64,000 nt of DNA from Candidatus Bathyarchaeota archaeon (GCA_029882535.1 JAOUKM010000003.1:49237-113236), one strand, 5' to 3'. Counted from the first letter of the stretch, positions 35,220-44,737 are shown. Numbers and translations are program-made. The notes: generated by a model from the letters alone, not told the origin.

Positions 35220-36291
35220 CGTTTCAGCAGTGGAGAAGAAAAAGGAAACAGTATCATACTTGGAAAAGCTTGGTGAAACGCTTTATCGCCAGATGGAGCA
35301 AGGTGAGTTTCCGTGGATTAAGATGCCCAGCCGTTCCACAGAGAATATTTGCTACAGTCCCGAGCTTCGGCAATACATCCTAGGAGAAAGAAGAGTCAAG
35401 CGGAGTGCTCGAAACATCCGTCACATCCGCCCTTTCACCCAGCTTGTTTGGACAGCCTTCTTCGCCCATAAACTCTCAACTCAACGCAAAACCTCAACCC
35501 TTCGAGACGTTTACTATTCAGCCCAAGCCTACAACATGTCCTTCAAAGACCAGTCAGAATCAGACAACATAATCACAGACTTGGAAACAACAATAGGTCT
35601 TGCCAGAGAAGACTTCAATGTTTTCCCAGAGGAACGTTCCGCCGTCTTCGGCGACTTAACAATCGAATACACCGTGCCAGGCTATGAAGGAAGACAAATG
35701 AACCTGACATCGCACCCAGACGGCTTAATGGTAGGCCCAGCATTGACATACAGCGAGTTCGTGAAAACCAGCGCAGACAAAGTAATCGCTATCGAGAAGG
35801 GCGGTTTGTTCACCCGGTTTATCGAAGAAAACGTGCACAAAAAACACAACGCGCTGCTTGTCTTGACTGCGGGGCAGGCTCCCCGAGCTACACGCCACTT
35901 TATTCGTAGACTTAACAAGGAATTGGAATTGCCAGTTTATATTTTGACAGACGGCGACCCATGGGGAATGCACATTGCCATGGTCATAATTTCAGGCTCA
36001 GCTAACGCCGCCCATCTTCGAGACTTAACGACGCCTGACGCAAAATGGAGCGGAGTTTGGGCGACGGACATAGTTGATTATAAGCTGCCGAGCGATCCCT
36101 TAACAGAAATCGACATAAAACGTCTTCACGAGCTGCAGCGAGACCCACGATACAAGGACAAGCTGTGGCAGCGAGAGATAAAGACATTCATGAAAATTCG
36201 GAAGAAAGCAGAACAGGAAGCCTTCAGCCGTTACGGTCTCACATACATCGTAGACGAGTACTTGCCAGCCAAACTAAGGGAAACAAAATAG
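35194..36291 (+). CDS. top6A: Type II DNA topoisomerase VI subunit A (Spo11 homologue)
   Basis: This is the DNA-cleaving subunit of topoisomerase VI, 365 residues. The active-site tyrosine is in TLRDVYYSAQ (about residue 108), inside the winged-helix/CAP-like domain. The Toprim metal site shows AIEKGGLFTRFIEE and ILTDGDPWGMHIAMVI. It starts with ATG at 35194 within the end of top6B. A small membrane protein gene follows 77 bases later. Confidence 0.97.
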   Translation: MEEKKQENNVSAVEKKKETVSYLEKLGETLYRQMEQGEFPWIKMPSRSTENICYSPELRQYILGERRVKRSARNIRHIRPFTQLVWTAFFAHKLSTQRKTSTLRDVYYSAQAYNMSFKDQSESDNIITDLETTIGLAREDFNVFPEERSAVFGDLTIEYTVPGYEGRQMNLTSHPDGLMVGPALTYSEFVKTSADKVIAIEKGGLFTRFIEENVHKKHNALLVLTAGQAPRATRHFIRRLNKELELPVYILTDGDPWGMHIAMVIISGSANAAHLRDLTTPDAKWSGVWATDIVDYKLPSDPLTEIDIKRLHELQRDPRYKDKLWQREIKTFMKIRKKAEQEAFSRYGLTYIVDEYLPAKLRETK

Positions 36292-36368
36292 GCATCATAT
36301 ACGCTTAAGAAGATTAAAATAAAACTTAGACAACCATATGTAAGCCTTAACCGCAAAGGTGTTATGAC

Positions 36369-36563
36369 GTGAGCAGAGAAGAAGACTCGACAGGTTTCAC
36401 AATCGCAGAGAAATTCTTTGCTCTATTAATAATTCTCATCGGCGCAATAGTGATCTACAACACCACTACGAGCCCCGGTTTAACATACTCCATCTTTTTC
36501 AATATTAGCGGCGTAGCCTTAATAACTCTCGGAATTTTCATGATCCTAGCAAAAACGCAATAG
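36369..36563 (+). CDS. Small two-helix membrane protein
   Basis: This 64-residue protein has a short charged head (SREEDSTGF) and two hydrophobic helices (about residues 14-31 and 39-60) separated by NTTTSPGLTYS. No signal peptidase site or known family is recognisable. The GTG at 36369 has AAAGGTG upstream. It stands between top6A and aEF-2 on the same strand. Its real expression is likely because of the ribosome binding site, but the function is unknown. Confidence 0.6.
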   Translation: MSREEDSTGFTIAEKFFALLIILIGAIVIYNTTTSPGLTYSIFFNISGVALITLGIFMILAKTQ

Positions 36564-36739
36564 CTGCAAATCCCAGATTAGACAGAGCTTCTACTCGACA
36601 AAACATCAAACCTACTAGAAACCAAATAGAGCAGTCCAGTCACCACGCCAAACACACACCTCATTCATACTCAGTAAAGTTAATAGGAGACAACCATTAC
36701 AACCATGTAAGCTCACAAGCAAAAAAGGAACACATAACA

Positions 36740-38950
36740 TTGCCCAGATTCAAACAAACCAAAGACATGCTCGAACTCATGAATAAAAAAGAAAACATAC
36801 GAGACATCGGCATAATCGCCCACATAGACCACGGCAAAACCACCATGACAGACAGCCTACTCACTGAAGCAGGCCTCCTAAGCCCCAAAATCGCAGGCGA
36901 AGCCCGAGCCCTCGACTACCTCGAAGAAGAACAAAAACGCGGCATCACAATAAAAACAGCCAACATAAGCCTCCTCCACGAAGAAAAAGGAACACCCTAC
37001 CTCATCAACCTCATCGACACCCCAGGCCACGTAGACTTCACAGGGAAAGTCACACGCGCCTTAAGAGCCATAGACGGAGTAGTAGTAGTCATAGACGCAG
37101 TCGAAGAAGTCATGGTTCAAACCGAAACAGTCACTCGCCAAGCTCTAAACGAACGCGTAAAACCCGTACTATTCATAAACAAAGTTGACCGTCTCATCAA
37201 AGAACTCAAACTCGGCCCCAACGAAATCCAAAAAAAACTCGCCCGCATAATACGCGACTTCAACAACCTCATCGCTTTATACGGCGAAGCCGAACAAAAA
37301 GAAAACTGGAAAGTTGACCCTGCAGAAGGCACAGTCGCCTTCGGCTCAGCTCTCCACCGCTGGGGATTCACAGTTGACATTGCCCAAGAAAAGAACATCA
37401 AATTCAACGACATAATAGACGCTTACAAAAACGAAAAAGTCGAAGAACTACCCAATAAACTTCCCCTCCACAAAGCCATCCTAACAATGGTCGTAAAACA
37501 TCTACCTAACCCTCTAGAAGCCCAAAAATACAGGATCCCAAAAGTTTGGAAGGGCGACATCGACTCAGAACTGGGAAAAGCAATGCTCAACGCTGACCCT
37601 AAAGGTCCCACAGTAATGTGCATCACACTAGCACAAATGGATCCCCATGCTGGACTAGTTGCAACTGGACGCATCTTCTCGGGAGTTGTAAGAGAAGGAG
37701 AACAAGTATACCTAGTAGGCACGAAAAGAAACTACCGCATACAACAAGTCTCCATGTATATGGGCGCCTTCAGAGATGTCGTCGACCAAATAGATGCAGG
37801 TAACATAGCAGCACTCCTCGGCCTCGACCAAGCAAGAGCAGGCGAAACCCTAGTCAGCATCAACCATAAAGATGGAATGGTCCCCTTTGAACGTATAAAG
37901 TACGTCTCCGAACCCGTCATCACAATTGCCATCGAACCCAAACACCCAAAAGATTTACCTCGCCTCATCGACGTTATGAACCGCCTAGCTATCGAAGATC
38001 CAAACCTCGTAACAAGCATAAACAAAGAAACCGGTGAATACTTGCTAAGCGGCATGGGCGAACTGCACCTAGAAATCGCAGTAAAGTTCCTCAAAGAATA
38101 CGCAAGCGGAGACCTCGAAATAATCACATCCAAACCACTAGTGGTCTACAGAGAATCTACACTATCACCTGGAATTATTGCCATGGCAAAAAGCCCAAAC
38201 AAACACAGCAAGTTTTGGATACAAGTAGAGCCGCTTGAAGAGAACATTATTCAATTGATCGAGAAGGGCGACTTGGCAGAGGAGATGGGAAGGAAGAAAA
38301 TGGGCACAATTTTGAAGGAAGCAGGTTGGCCCACAGAAGAAGCGAGAAATGTATGGACATTGGAAGAACATAGGAATGTTCTGGTTGACTTGACGAAAGG
38401 AGTACAATATCTACGTGAAGTTCGAACCATGGTAATTTCAGGTTTCAGATGGGCATGTCAGAATGGGCCACTGTGCGAAGAGCCTATGAGAGGGTTAAAA
38501 GTGAAGCTTATGGACGCTTCGTTACATGAAGACCCAGTGCATAGGGGCCCGGCGCAAATCATGCCAGCTGCTCGACGCGGAATTCTAGGTTCCTTCTTGT
38601 CGTCGAAGCCTGTCATTCTTGAGCCTGTTTACAAAACTGGTGTGTCAGTACCAGCTCAATGGGTTGGTGAAGTTTCTAGTCTGATTACAAGGAAGCGGGG
38701 ACGTATCGTTGCCTCGGAGCAGAAAGGCCCTTTAACGATGATCACGGGATTTATTCCAGTCGCTGAAACTTTCGGATTGTCTGCTGAAATGCGGTCGGCT
38801 ACTTCAGGGCATGCTTTTTGGCAGAGTACTTTTGATCATTGGGAAAAGGCACCAGAGAGTGTTACTGCAGAGGTTATTAGAGTAACTAGGGAGAGGAGAG
38901 GCTTGTCGCCGGATGTGCCTACTGTCAGTCGGTTCATTGATAAGGCTTAA
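36740..38950 (+). CDS. Translation elongation factor aEF-2
   Basis: This GTPase drives translocation; 736 residues is the normal archaeal length. The G-domain shows IAHIDHGKTT (G1), RGITIKTA (G2), DTPGHVDF (G3) and NKVD (G4). Domain IV carries the loop LHEDPVHRGPAQ, which contains the histidine that archaea convert to diphthamide. The start is TTG at 36740. The first two thirds of the gene are strongly A+C-rich on the coding strand, and the last third (from about 38,220, codon about 490) is not; see findings. The protein reads intact across this point. Confidence 0.97.
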   Translation: MPRFKQTKDMLELMNKKENIRDIGIIAHIDHGKTTMTDSLLTEAGLLSPKIAGEARALDYLEEEQKRGITIKTANISLLHEEKGTPYLINLIDTPGHVDFTGKVTRALRAIDGVVVVIDAVEEVMVQTETVTRQALNERVKPVLFINKVDRLIKELKLGPNEIQKKLARIIRDFNNLIALYGEAEQKENWKVDPAEGTVAFGSALHRWGFTVDIAQEKNIKFNDIIDAYKNEKVEELPNKLPLHKAILTMVVKHLPNPLEAQKYRIPKVWKGDIDSELGKAMLNADPKGPTVMCITLAQMDPHAGLVATGRIFSGVVREGEQVYLVGTKRNYRIQQVSMYMGAFRDVVDQIDAGNIAALLGLDQARAGETLVSINHKDGMVPFERIKYVSEPVITIAIEPKHPKDLPRLIDVMNRLAIEDPNLVTSINKETGEYLLSGMGELHLEIAVKFLKEYASGDLEIITSKPLVVYRESTLSPGIIAMAKSPNKHSKFWIQVEPLEENIIQLIEKGDLAEEMGRKKMGTILKEAGWPTEEARNVWTLEEHRNVLVDLTKGVQYLREVRTMVISGFRWACQNGPLCEEPMRGLKVKLMDASLHEDPVHRGPAQIMPAARRGILGSFLSSKPVILEPVYKTGVSVPAQWVGEVSSLITRKRGRIVASEQKGPLTMITGFIPVAETFGLSAEMRSATSGHAFWQSTFDHWEKAPESVTAEVIRVTRERRGLSPDVPTVSRFIDKA

Positions 38951-38975
38951 AAGCTTAACTTTCTAGAAGTAATTT

Positions 38976-39857
38976 TCAATGGCATTTCTTAGTAGGTCCT
39001 GTATCCAGCGAAGGTATCAGCCATGAACCATCGCAAATCGCTGAGTTAAGTTGCGGGAAGCCTTCTCTACAGCTAGACAATTTTAGTCCTTCGTTCTCGA
39101 CTAGTTCCTTAACTTTTTTTATTATTCCTTGTCTCATCTGTTTTGGAAGATAAAAGCTTCGCCCTATTCGTTCTCCTTTCTCGAAGTATAAGGGTTGTAA
39201 CGATTTAGCTAGGGAAGGAAAGGCGTGAGTAAACCTTTTCCAGTTGTCATGCTTGACTTTATATGTGCTGCATGTGATGTGGGAGACTCTAATTGAAGCC
39301 AGTTTTTTGATGAGTTTTTCTGGGTTGTCATTAATAAAGGGGATTATGGGGTCAATGCGAGCGGATACTGGAATGTTTTCTTGAACTAGTTTTTTTAACG
39401 TTTTTAATCGTTTTGAGGGTGGTGGAGCAAAGGGTTCGAGGGATTTTGCGGTTTTGTCGTTTTCTGTTGTTATGGTTATGGAGACCATGCTGGGTGTTTT
39501 TTGGAGTATATCAATGTCTCTTGTTACGAGGGGGGATTTTGTCACTAGTTGAAGTTTACAATTGTGTTTTGAAAGAATGTGGAGGCATGTTCTTGTTAGA
39601 CCTAAAGTTTTTTCCATTGGGGGATAGGGGTCGCTGGAGTTAGCGATGGAAATGAGTTCGCCGTTTAGTTTGGTTGCTTCTTTTTTGAGTTTTGGAATTA
39701 GGTTTTTCTTTGGTCTGCAGTGGGAGAAGTTGGGTATGTAGGAGCTGGCGTAGCAATATGTGCATTGGTGGGGGCAGCCTGTGTATGGGTTTAGGGTTAG
39801 TTTTGTTGGGCAGGTGCATAGTTTTGATTTCCAGGGGTCGAAAAGTGTGAGTGTCAT
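38976..39857 (-). CDS. Radical SAM protein of the SPL (spore photoproduct lyase-like) family
   Basis: This 293-residue protein has the radical SAM motif in TGCPHQCTYCYASSYIPNF, preceded by KLTLNPYTGC, and the SAM-binding segment ISIANSSDPYPPMEKTLGLT. The segment PVSARIDPIIPFINDNPEKL also fits the SPL-like radical SAM family (the Rv2578c/SplB-like group). True spore photoproduct repair is not expected in archaea; the role of these homologues is unknown. The gene is convergent with aEF-2 (25 bases between stops) and divergent from the aminopeptidase gene. Confidence 0.85.
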   Translation of the reverse strand: MTLTLFDPWKSKLCTCPTKLTLNPYTGCPHQCTYCYASSYIPNFSHCRPKKNLIPKLKKEATKLNGELISIANSSDPYPPMEKTLGLTRTCLHILSKHNCKLQLVTKSPLVTRDIDILQKTPSMVSITITTENDKTAKSLEPFAPPPSKRLKTLKKLVQENIPVSARIDPIIPFINDNPEKLIKKLASIRVSHITCSTYKVKHDNWKRFTHAFPSLAKSLQPLYFEKGERIGRSFYLPKQMRQGIIKKVKELVENEGLKLSSCREGFPQLNSAICDGSWLIPSLDTGPTKKCH

Positions 39858-39903
39858 GGGTGTGCTTCGTTTTAGAGGGGTGTGTTGTGGTTTTTAAGGG
39901 TGT

Positions 39904-41007
39904 GTGTTCTCCGCGCAGAGACTAGACTATTTGGTTCCAAATATGTGTTGTAGTTTAAAGTTTATTTTGTTGGTTGCTGTATTAGGGAGTGTGGTGGTTT
40001 GTTTGCGTGGTTGGGAAGCTGCTAGGAATGCTTTTGGGTGTGTTTTTGGGGCTGTGACTGGTGAGCGGGTTGTGGTTTTTTGTGATGATGTGAAGGTTGA
40101 GGTTGGAAGGGCGTTTGCTGAGGGTGCTTTGGCTTTGGGGCTTTGGACGAGGTTTATAGTCTTAAAAACTGGTGGAGGGTTTAGGAGGGAGGTTCCTAGG
40201 CATCTTTTGGAGGTTTTGAGTGGACAGAAGCCTGATTTGTACGTGAATTTGTTGCGGGGGGTTGGGGAGGAGGTGCCGTTTCGGATTAAGCTTATTCATT
40301 TGGAGACGAGGGGGGGGAGAGTTCGTTTGGGTCATTGTCCTGGTGTGAGTTTGCGGATGCTTACTGATGGGGCGTTGGCGTTGTCTGCTGAGGAGCATAG
40401 GAGTATGCAGGGTTTCGCTGGTAGGCTTATGAGGGAGTTGGGGCAGCCTGCAGGGGTTGAGGTTGTGTCTCCTTCGGGTACTGATGTTTCGTTTAGTGTT
40501 GTGGGGAGGGAGTTTTTTACTGATACGGTTGTTGATTGGAAGTCGTTGAGGTGGATGAATTTGCCGACTGGGGAGGTTATTGTGGCGCCTGTTGAGGATT
40601 CTTTGGAGGGTAGGCTTGTGTGTGATGTGGCTGTTGGGGGGGTTGGTCGTTTGAAGAGTCCTGTTGAGCTTATGGTGGAGAAGGGTGAGGTGGTAGGCAC
40701 GGTTTCGGAGGACAAAGAGGCACTTAAGCAGGTTAGGAGTGCTTTGGGTACGGATGAATGGGCTAAGGTGGTGGGCGAGTTTGCGTTTGGGGTTAATCCG
40801 AAGGCTAAGTCGTTGGAGGAGTTTTTGGAGGCTGAGAAGATTCTTGGGACTATTCATACTGCGTTTGGGCATAATACGGATATGCCGGGTGGAAGGAATG
40901 TTTCGAGTAATCACATGGATTTTCTTGTTTCTAAGCCAACAGTGAAGGTTACGGGAAAAGATGGAGAAACGAAGATAGTTTTGAGAGATGGGAAGTTCGA
41001 AATTTAG
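39904..41007 (+). CDS. M29-like aminopeptidase (leucyl aminopeptidase T family)
   Basis: This 367-residue protein matches archaeal members of the M29 aminopeptidase group, with metal-binding marks in the C-terminal half: EKILGTIHTAFGHNTDMPGG and SSNHMDFLVSKPTVKV. The central region LMRELGQPAGVEVVSPSGTD and WMNLPTGEVIVAPVEDS also fits. The domain begins at about GWEAARNAFGCVFGAVTGE. The 35 residues before it contain a hydrophobic stretch (SLKFILLVAVLGSVVVCLR) that may be a signal anchor or untranslated sequence, so the start is uncertain. The coding strand is extremely G+T-rich. Confidence 0.8.
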   Translation: MFSAQRLDYLVPNMCCSLKFILLVAVLGSVVVCLRGWEAARNAFGCVFGAVTGERVVVFCDDVKVEVGRAFAEGALALGLWTRFIVLKTGGGFRREVPRHLLEVLSGQKPDLYVNLLRGVGEEVPFRIKLIHLETRGGRVRLGHCPGVSLRMLTDGALALSAEEHRSMQGFAGRLMRELGQPAGVEVVSPSGTDVSFSVVGREFFTDTVVDWKSLRWMNLPTGEVIVAPVEDSLEGRLVCDVAVGGVGRLKSPVELMVEKGEVVGTVSEDKEALKQVRSALGTDEWAKVVGEFAFGVNPKAKSLEEFLEAEKILGTIHTAFGHNTDMPGGRNVSSNHMDFLVSKPTVKVTGKDGETKIVLRDGKFEI

Positions 41008-41085
41008 GCTAGTATTTCTGGTTGTTTCCATTCTGAGTATGCCGTATATGTGGGCGTCTGTCCATTGGATTTTGAAAAAAATTAA
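41004..41085 (-). pseudogene. Remnant of a GNAT acetyltransferase C-terminus (copy 1)
   Basis: The minus strand reads QWTDAHIYGILR in one frame and, after a shift, EWKQPEILA and a stop at 41006-41004. Together this is the typical end of a RimJ/RimL-like N-acetyltransferase. The junction AGAATGGAAA looks like loss of one 5-base unit from ATGGAATGGAAA. No body of the gene is found upstream. A second remnant with the same ending lies at 41853-41957. Confidence 0.5.
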
Positions 41086-41105
41086 GGATGGTGTAAGATT
41101 TGTAT

Positions 41106-41762
41106 TTAGACTGCAGGTTGCGGTATTACTCTTGCTTTTCTGTTGAGGATTATGAGAAACATCATTATCACTGCGAAAATTATGGCGGTAACACCTAAGA
41201 GATACATTATATTTATTGTGGTGGTGTTAATTGCTTGTAGTTCCTGTATTTGTTCCTGTAATTGGTCGTTGGTTGCTTGTTGGTCTTCAAATTGCTGTTT
41301 GTAAGGTGATTCTATGTAGAGTGTTGGTTGGTAGGTTGGGTGTTCTGACGAGAACCATGTTTCAGAGTTGTTATTCCATTGTTCGGTTTTGGCTTTTACG
41401 AGGAGGGTTGTGTAGCCTGGAGCGATGTTGTTTGGTAGTGTGAAGGGGAGATTGAGGGTTTCTGTTTGGCCTTGTTGGATTTCTACGGGAAGGTCTGTGG
41501 TGCGGTAGTAGAAGGTTTGGATGTAGGCAGTTCCTCCTTCGTAGTAGTAGTCTATGTGGGCGGTTAGTTCGGTGACTCTGATTTTGTCGTCTTTGTCGTT
41601 GTATATGGTTACTGATGTGTAGCCTGTTTCGCCTTGGTTGTAGGCGGTTTTGTTGAAGGTGCATGTGGTGATTTCGGCGGCTTGTACGATTAGAGGGATG
41701 AATGTTAAAAGAGCTAGAGGTATTATCATGATTAGTAGTTGTTTCTTATTCAATTTTGTCAT
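41106..41762 (-). CDS. Secreted or membrane-anchored protein with beta domain, coiled coil and C-terminal helix
   Basis: This 218-residue protein has a signal-peptide-like N-terminus (about residues 8-28, ending IVQAAE), a beta-sandwich-like domain (about 30-140, pattern ITTCTFNKTAYNQGETGYTS as in CARDB-like surface domains), a Q-rich coiled coil (QFEDQQATNDQLQEQIQELQ, about 155-178) and a membrane helix (about 184-207) before a basic tail. It is probably exposed on the outside and held by the C-terminal helix. It stands alone between two acetyltransferase remnants. Function unknown. Confidence 0.7.
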   Translation of the reverse strand: MTKLNKKQLLIMIIPLALLTFIPLIVQAAEITTCTFNKTAYNQGETGYTSVTIYNDKDDKIRVTELTAHIDYYYEGGTAYIQTFYYRTTDLPVEIQQGQTETLNLPFTLPNNIAPGYTTLLVKAKTEQWNNNSETWFSSEHPTYQPTLYIESPYKQQFEDQQATNDQLQEQIQELQAINTTTINIMYLLGVTAIIFAVIMMFLIILNRKARVIPQPAV

Positions 41763-41852
41763 CTCCGATTCTGAAATAGAATAGTACGGCGGAGAAAGGA
41801 GTAAAAGAGTTATGAATTAAGAATGTGGATTTGGGATTTATGGTTTCAAGAT

Positions 41853-41957
41853 TTATGGTTGTTTCCATTCTTGGCGGAGGATGCCATCGATCCATGTGCT
41901 TGATTGGGTCCAGAGGGCTTGGCAGAGGATTCCTTCTTTTTTGAAGCCGGTGCTGGA
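41853..41957 (-). pseudogene. Remnant of a GNAT acetyltransferase C-terminus (copy 2)
   Basis: One open frame on the minus strand reads STGFKKEGILCQALWTQSS, then TWIDGILRQEWKQP and a stop at 41855-41853. The GFKKEGIL and the WxDGIL-EW ending are typical of ribosomal-protein-type N-acetyltransferases. A TAG lies directly upstream of the fragment, so only about 33 codons survive. It ends where the broken PIN gene begins. Confidence 0.55.
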
Positions 41958-41960
41958 CTA

Positions 41961-42621
41961 TTAGAAAATGTTGCTATTTCCTATGGGATTTTCGATTATA
42001 AAATGTCTCGACCAAGATCCATGTAGCGCAGTTTTAAGCAACTCTAATGCTTCATCTCCACTTTCAACACTTAAGAAGCTTCTAATGAACCCCAAAGGAC
42101 TGAAAACATTTAGACCGATCTCGCTTAAGATTTTTCTTCTCTTCAAAATGTGCTTTATATCTAAAGTCAAGAATACATCCCAACCACTCTCCATAAACTC
42201 AAGGAGATGTTCGACATCATCTTTGTCTACGACAATTCCTATAAGCCTCTTTCGAAACCATTCTTTTCTCTTCTTTGATACTCGGTTTTTTGCTTTGTCT
42301 TTTTTCAAATATTCTTGATGACAGGTGTTCTAGGGTATAGTAAAATGTTTCAAGAAAAAGGTGTTTTTGGGCGTAATAGCGAAGATTATCTTCAAATCTG
42401 ATTTTTTCTATTTCTCTTTTCATCAGTATAGATGTACCAAATGTCAAGTTCCATTCAATGTTCAAATCAAGAAGGTACCTAAGAGCAAGGATGTTTTTGG
42501 TCATGTCTATGTCTTTACTGCCAGAAAATTTTACGTCTTTCTTGTTTTCCTCCCAACATTTAGCAGTAAACGCGAAATCAGCAACGTTGGTATCAAAATA
42601 GATTTTCATATGTTCTTTCAT
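41961..42621 (-). pseudogene. PIN-like domain protein broken by a frameshift
   Basis: Two overlapping frames read as one protein. The first (from ATG at 42621) starts MKIYFDTNVADFAFTAK after a short head and runs through a helical region to SSRIFEKRQ, then ends at 42217 out of frame. The second (41961-42308) continues with KNRVSKKRKEWFRKRLIGIV, then GWDVFLTLDIKHILKRRKIL. An A6 run in the coding strand (GAAAAAAG, near 42,308-42,313) is the probable indel site. The IYFDTN start and the later TLDIKH aspartate are as in PIN nucleases. No antitoxin gene is beside it; it follows NrdD after 13 bases. A sequencing error at the A-run is possible. Confidence 0.6.
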
Positions 42622-42634
42622 GTCTCTGCCATAG

Positions 42635-44737
42635 CTAGACTGTGTATCTGTGTCTGTCCTTAAACTCCTGCACCTTCCCCGCATTCCAACCCCGCAACTG
42701 TTGATAATACCCCGTAATCCTCGACCAATGCTCCAAATCATCACCCTCAGCCCCACACCGCTTACACCGAGCCTGCAAATTCGCCTCTACACCATTACAT
42801 TTACGGCAAATCGTCATATCCCGAGTCAACGCAAAATACGCCGCCAACGACTCCGTAGCCACACGCCTAATCAAACTCCAAACCGACTCCGCAGACGGAC
42901 TACTCTCCCCAAGAAAAACATGCATAATCGCACCGCCTTTGGTTAACGGGTGGAAGCTAGATTCAATTTTAATCCGCTCCAACAACGGAATCCCAGCCGA
43001 AGGACGCACATGCGAACTATTCGTATAATAAATCCCACCATTACCCAAGTCGCCCTGCACCATCGCCTTATCTCCAAAAATCTTCCTGTCAACCAAAGCC
43101 AACCTGTGCGCACAACTCTCTGCGGGGGTCTGGATGCAACCAAACCGATAACCAGTTTCTTCTGCGTATCCATTTACCCTTTCAACCATGTGCCTAATCA
43201 CCCGCAACCCAAAACGCCAAGCACCCGCATCCTCGTGCAGTTCACTGCCTAAGTGCGCCTTCAACAACTCATTCAAACCAACAAACCCAACATTCAACAC
43301 CTGCTTATCCAAATTCAAATAAGGCTCCCCAAAACAATCCATACTACAAAACGGCAACGCACCACCCTCCATTCTCTTCCGAACAACACCCCGCTTAACC
43401 AAAAGCACATCCTTAGCCAAATCCATACGCAAATCCAACAACCCAAACAACCTATTATCGTTCCCACCCGCCTCATAAGCCAACCTCGGCAAATTAACAG
43501 TCACCACCTGCAAACTCCCCATCCGCATAGCACCCCGATGAAAATCTTTCAACTCGTCACTGTCAGGCGTAAAAATCAACCGGCAACACTGACTATTCAC
43601 AATATCTGGCATATAATCAGGGCAAAGATTAAGGAAGTAAGGAGTCCCAAACTTCGACGCCAAAGCAGCCACCTTAACATATTCATCCTCAAACTTGTCC
43701 AAATACTCCCGCCGCAACTTCACCTCACACTTCGGAAAGTTAAACGGCTTCCCCACATAGTCCCCGCCCATGTAAACGTCGAGGATAGCATTAAAGAAAG
43801 CATTAGCCTCATCAAAATAGTCCAAATACGTCTCCAACCCGCTAACTTTTCCACCAGGCAAAACTACAGGCACATCCCAAATAATCTTGGGCACCGCACA
43901 CTCCAAAGCAATACTGGAAAACACAGTCTGACCACCCCGCGCGACGTACATCTGCGACATCTCGTAAATGTACATCTGCGCCAACTGCTTCATACGCTCA
44001 TATGACATGCCCCGCACAAAAGGAGCAAGCCAAACATTAAAGAAGTCATACCCTTGTCCACCAGCCCAATTCGTCTGCGCCGCCGCCAAAGCCTTCGCCG
44101 CATGCAAAATCGCCACCTCAGGATGCTTCGCAGGGCCAGCAACAGCCGTATGCACGCCCTGACCGTCAACAATAAGGCCAGTCTTAAGAAAGAAGCGCAA
44201 GTCGTGCTCTTGGCAGAAAGGTCTAGTCGCAAAATATTCAAGATCGTGAATATGAATAGCACCAGCAATGTGGGCGTCTGCCAAGTGTGGTGGCAAACAG
44301 TTTAATAACGCGTATTGGTCAAAGATGGTGTCGGCGGCGAGCTTGTGAATTGTTTCTGGATTGTGTTGAAGGTTAGCGTTTTCTTTGTCGCCAGCGCGAA
44401 TAAGCCTGTCGACATCAAATAGTGGAAGACCAAGCCTAGTGTATCGGGCTCTGGCAGGTTCAAAGTTGTTCTCTAACAGTGCTACACATACAAATTCGCG
44501 AATCAACGGAGCAGATAAGAACTCCAGATCTAATGTTTTTATTCGGTTTGCGATGTCTAGTGATATTTTGTCTGCAACTTCATCTGGAAGTCCTGTTTCT
44601 TTCACTAGGGAATTTTTTATTTTTTTAGGGTTGAAGTCTTCGAACATTATTCTGGACGTTCTGACTCGCGGGAAATATTTGAGTGAATCTACGGAATATT
44701 CTTGTTTGCTCGTGGAAAAACCCCCGCAGCAAAACAC
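42635..44737 (-). CDS. nrdD: Anaerobic (class III) ribonucleoside-triphosphate reductase
   Basis: This glycyl-radical enzyme makes deoxynucleotides without oxygen; 700 residues. An N-terminal ATP-cone (about 24-115: VRTSRIMFEDFNPKKIKNSL, ending RYTRLGLPLFDVDRLI) is followed by the catalytic barrel with YFATRPFCQEHDLRFFL, NWAGGQGYDFFNVWLAPF and DIVNSQCCRLIF, which carry the working cysteines. The C-terminal zinc site is CRKCNG ... CKRCGAEG, and the glycyl-radical loop is SRITGYYQQLRGWNAGKVQE. All key parts are present. The start is GTG at 44737. The activase NrdG is not in the window. The first about 150 codons differ in composition from the rest. Confidence 0.95.
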   Translation of the reverse strand: MFCCGGFSTSKQEYSVDSLKYFPRVRTSRIMFEDFNPKKIKNSLVKETGLPDEVADKISLDIANRIKTLDLEFLSAPLIREFVCVALLENNFEPARARYTRLGLPLFDVDRLIRAGDKENANLQHNPETIHKLAADTIFDQYALLNCLPPHLADAHIAGAIHIHDLEYFATRPFCQEHDLRFFLKTGLIVDGQGVHTAVAGPAKHPEVAILHAAKALAAAQTNWAGGQGYDFFNVWLAPFVRGMSYERMKQLAQMYIYEMSQMYVARGGQTVFSSIALECAVPKIIWDVPVVLPGGKVSGLETYLDYFDEANAFFNAILDVYMGGDYVGKPFNFPKCEVKLRREYLDKFEDEYVKVAALASKFGTPYFLNLCPDYMPDIVNSQCCRLIFTPDSDELKDFHRGAMRMGSLQVVTVNLPRLAYEAGGNDNRLFGLLDLRMDLAKDVLLVKRGVVRKRMEGGALPFCSMDCFGEPYLNLDKQVLNVGFVGLNELLKAHLGSELHEDAGAWRFGLRVIRHMVERVNGYAEETGYRFGCIQTPAESCAHRLALVDRKIFGDKAMVQGDLGNGGIYYTNSSHVRPSAGIPLLERIKIESSFHPLTKGGAIMHVFLGESSPSAESVWSLIRRVATESLAAYFALTRDMTICRKCNGVEANLQARCKRCGAEGDDLEHWSRITGYYQQLRGWNAGKVQEFKDRHRYTV

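Noticed and set aside
40162..41031. Minus-strand open frame of 289 codons
   Set aside because: It mirrors the G+T-rich aminopeptidase gene; its product is extremely rich in N, R, P, T and L with no motif. The frame is open only because the opposite strand lacks certain codons. Its first codons overlap an acetyltransferase remnant.
43253..44005. Plus-strand open frame of 250 codons opposite nrdD
   Set aside because: It is antisense to an intact, conserved reductase and its composition (Q, H, P, T, I) reflects the skew of that strand.
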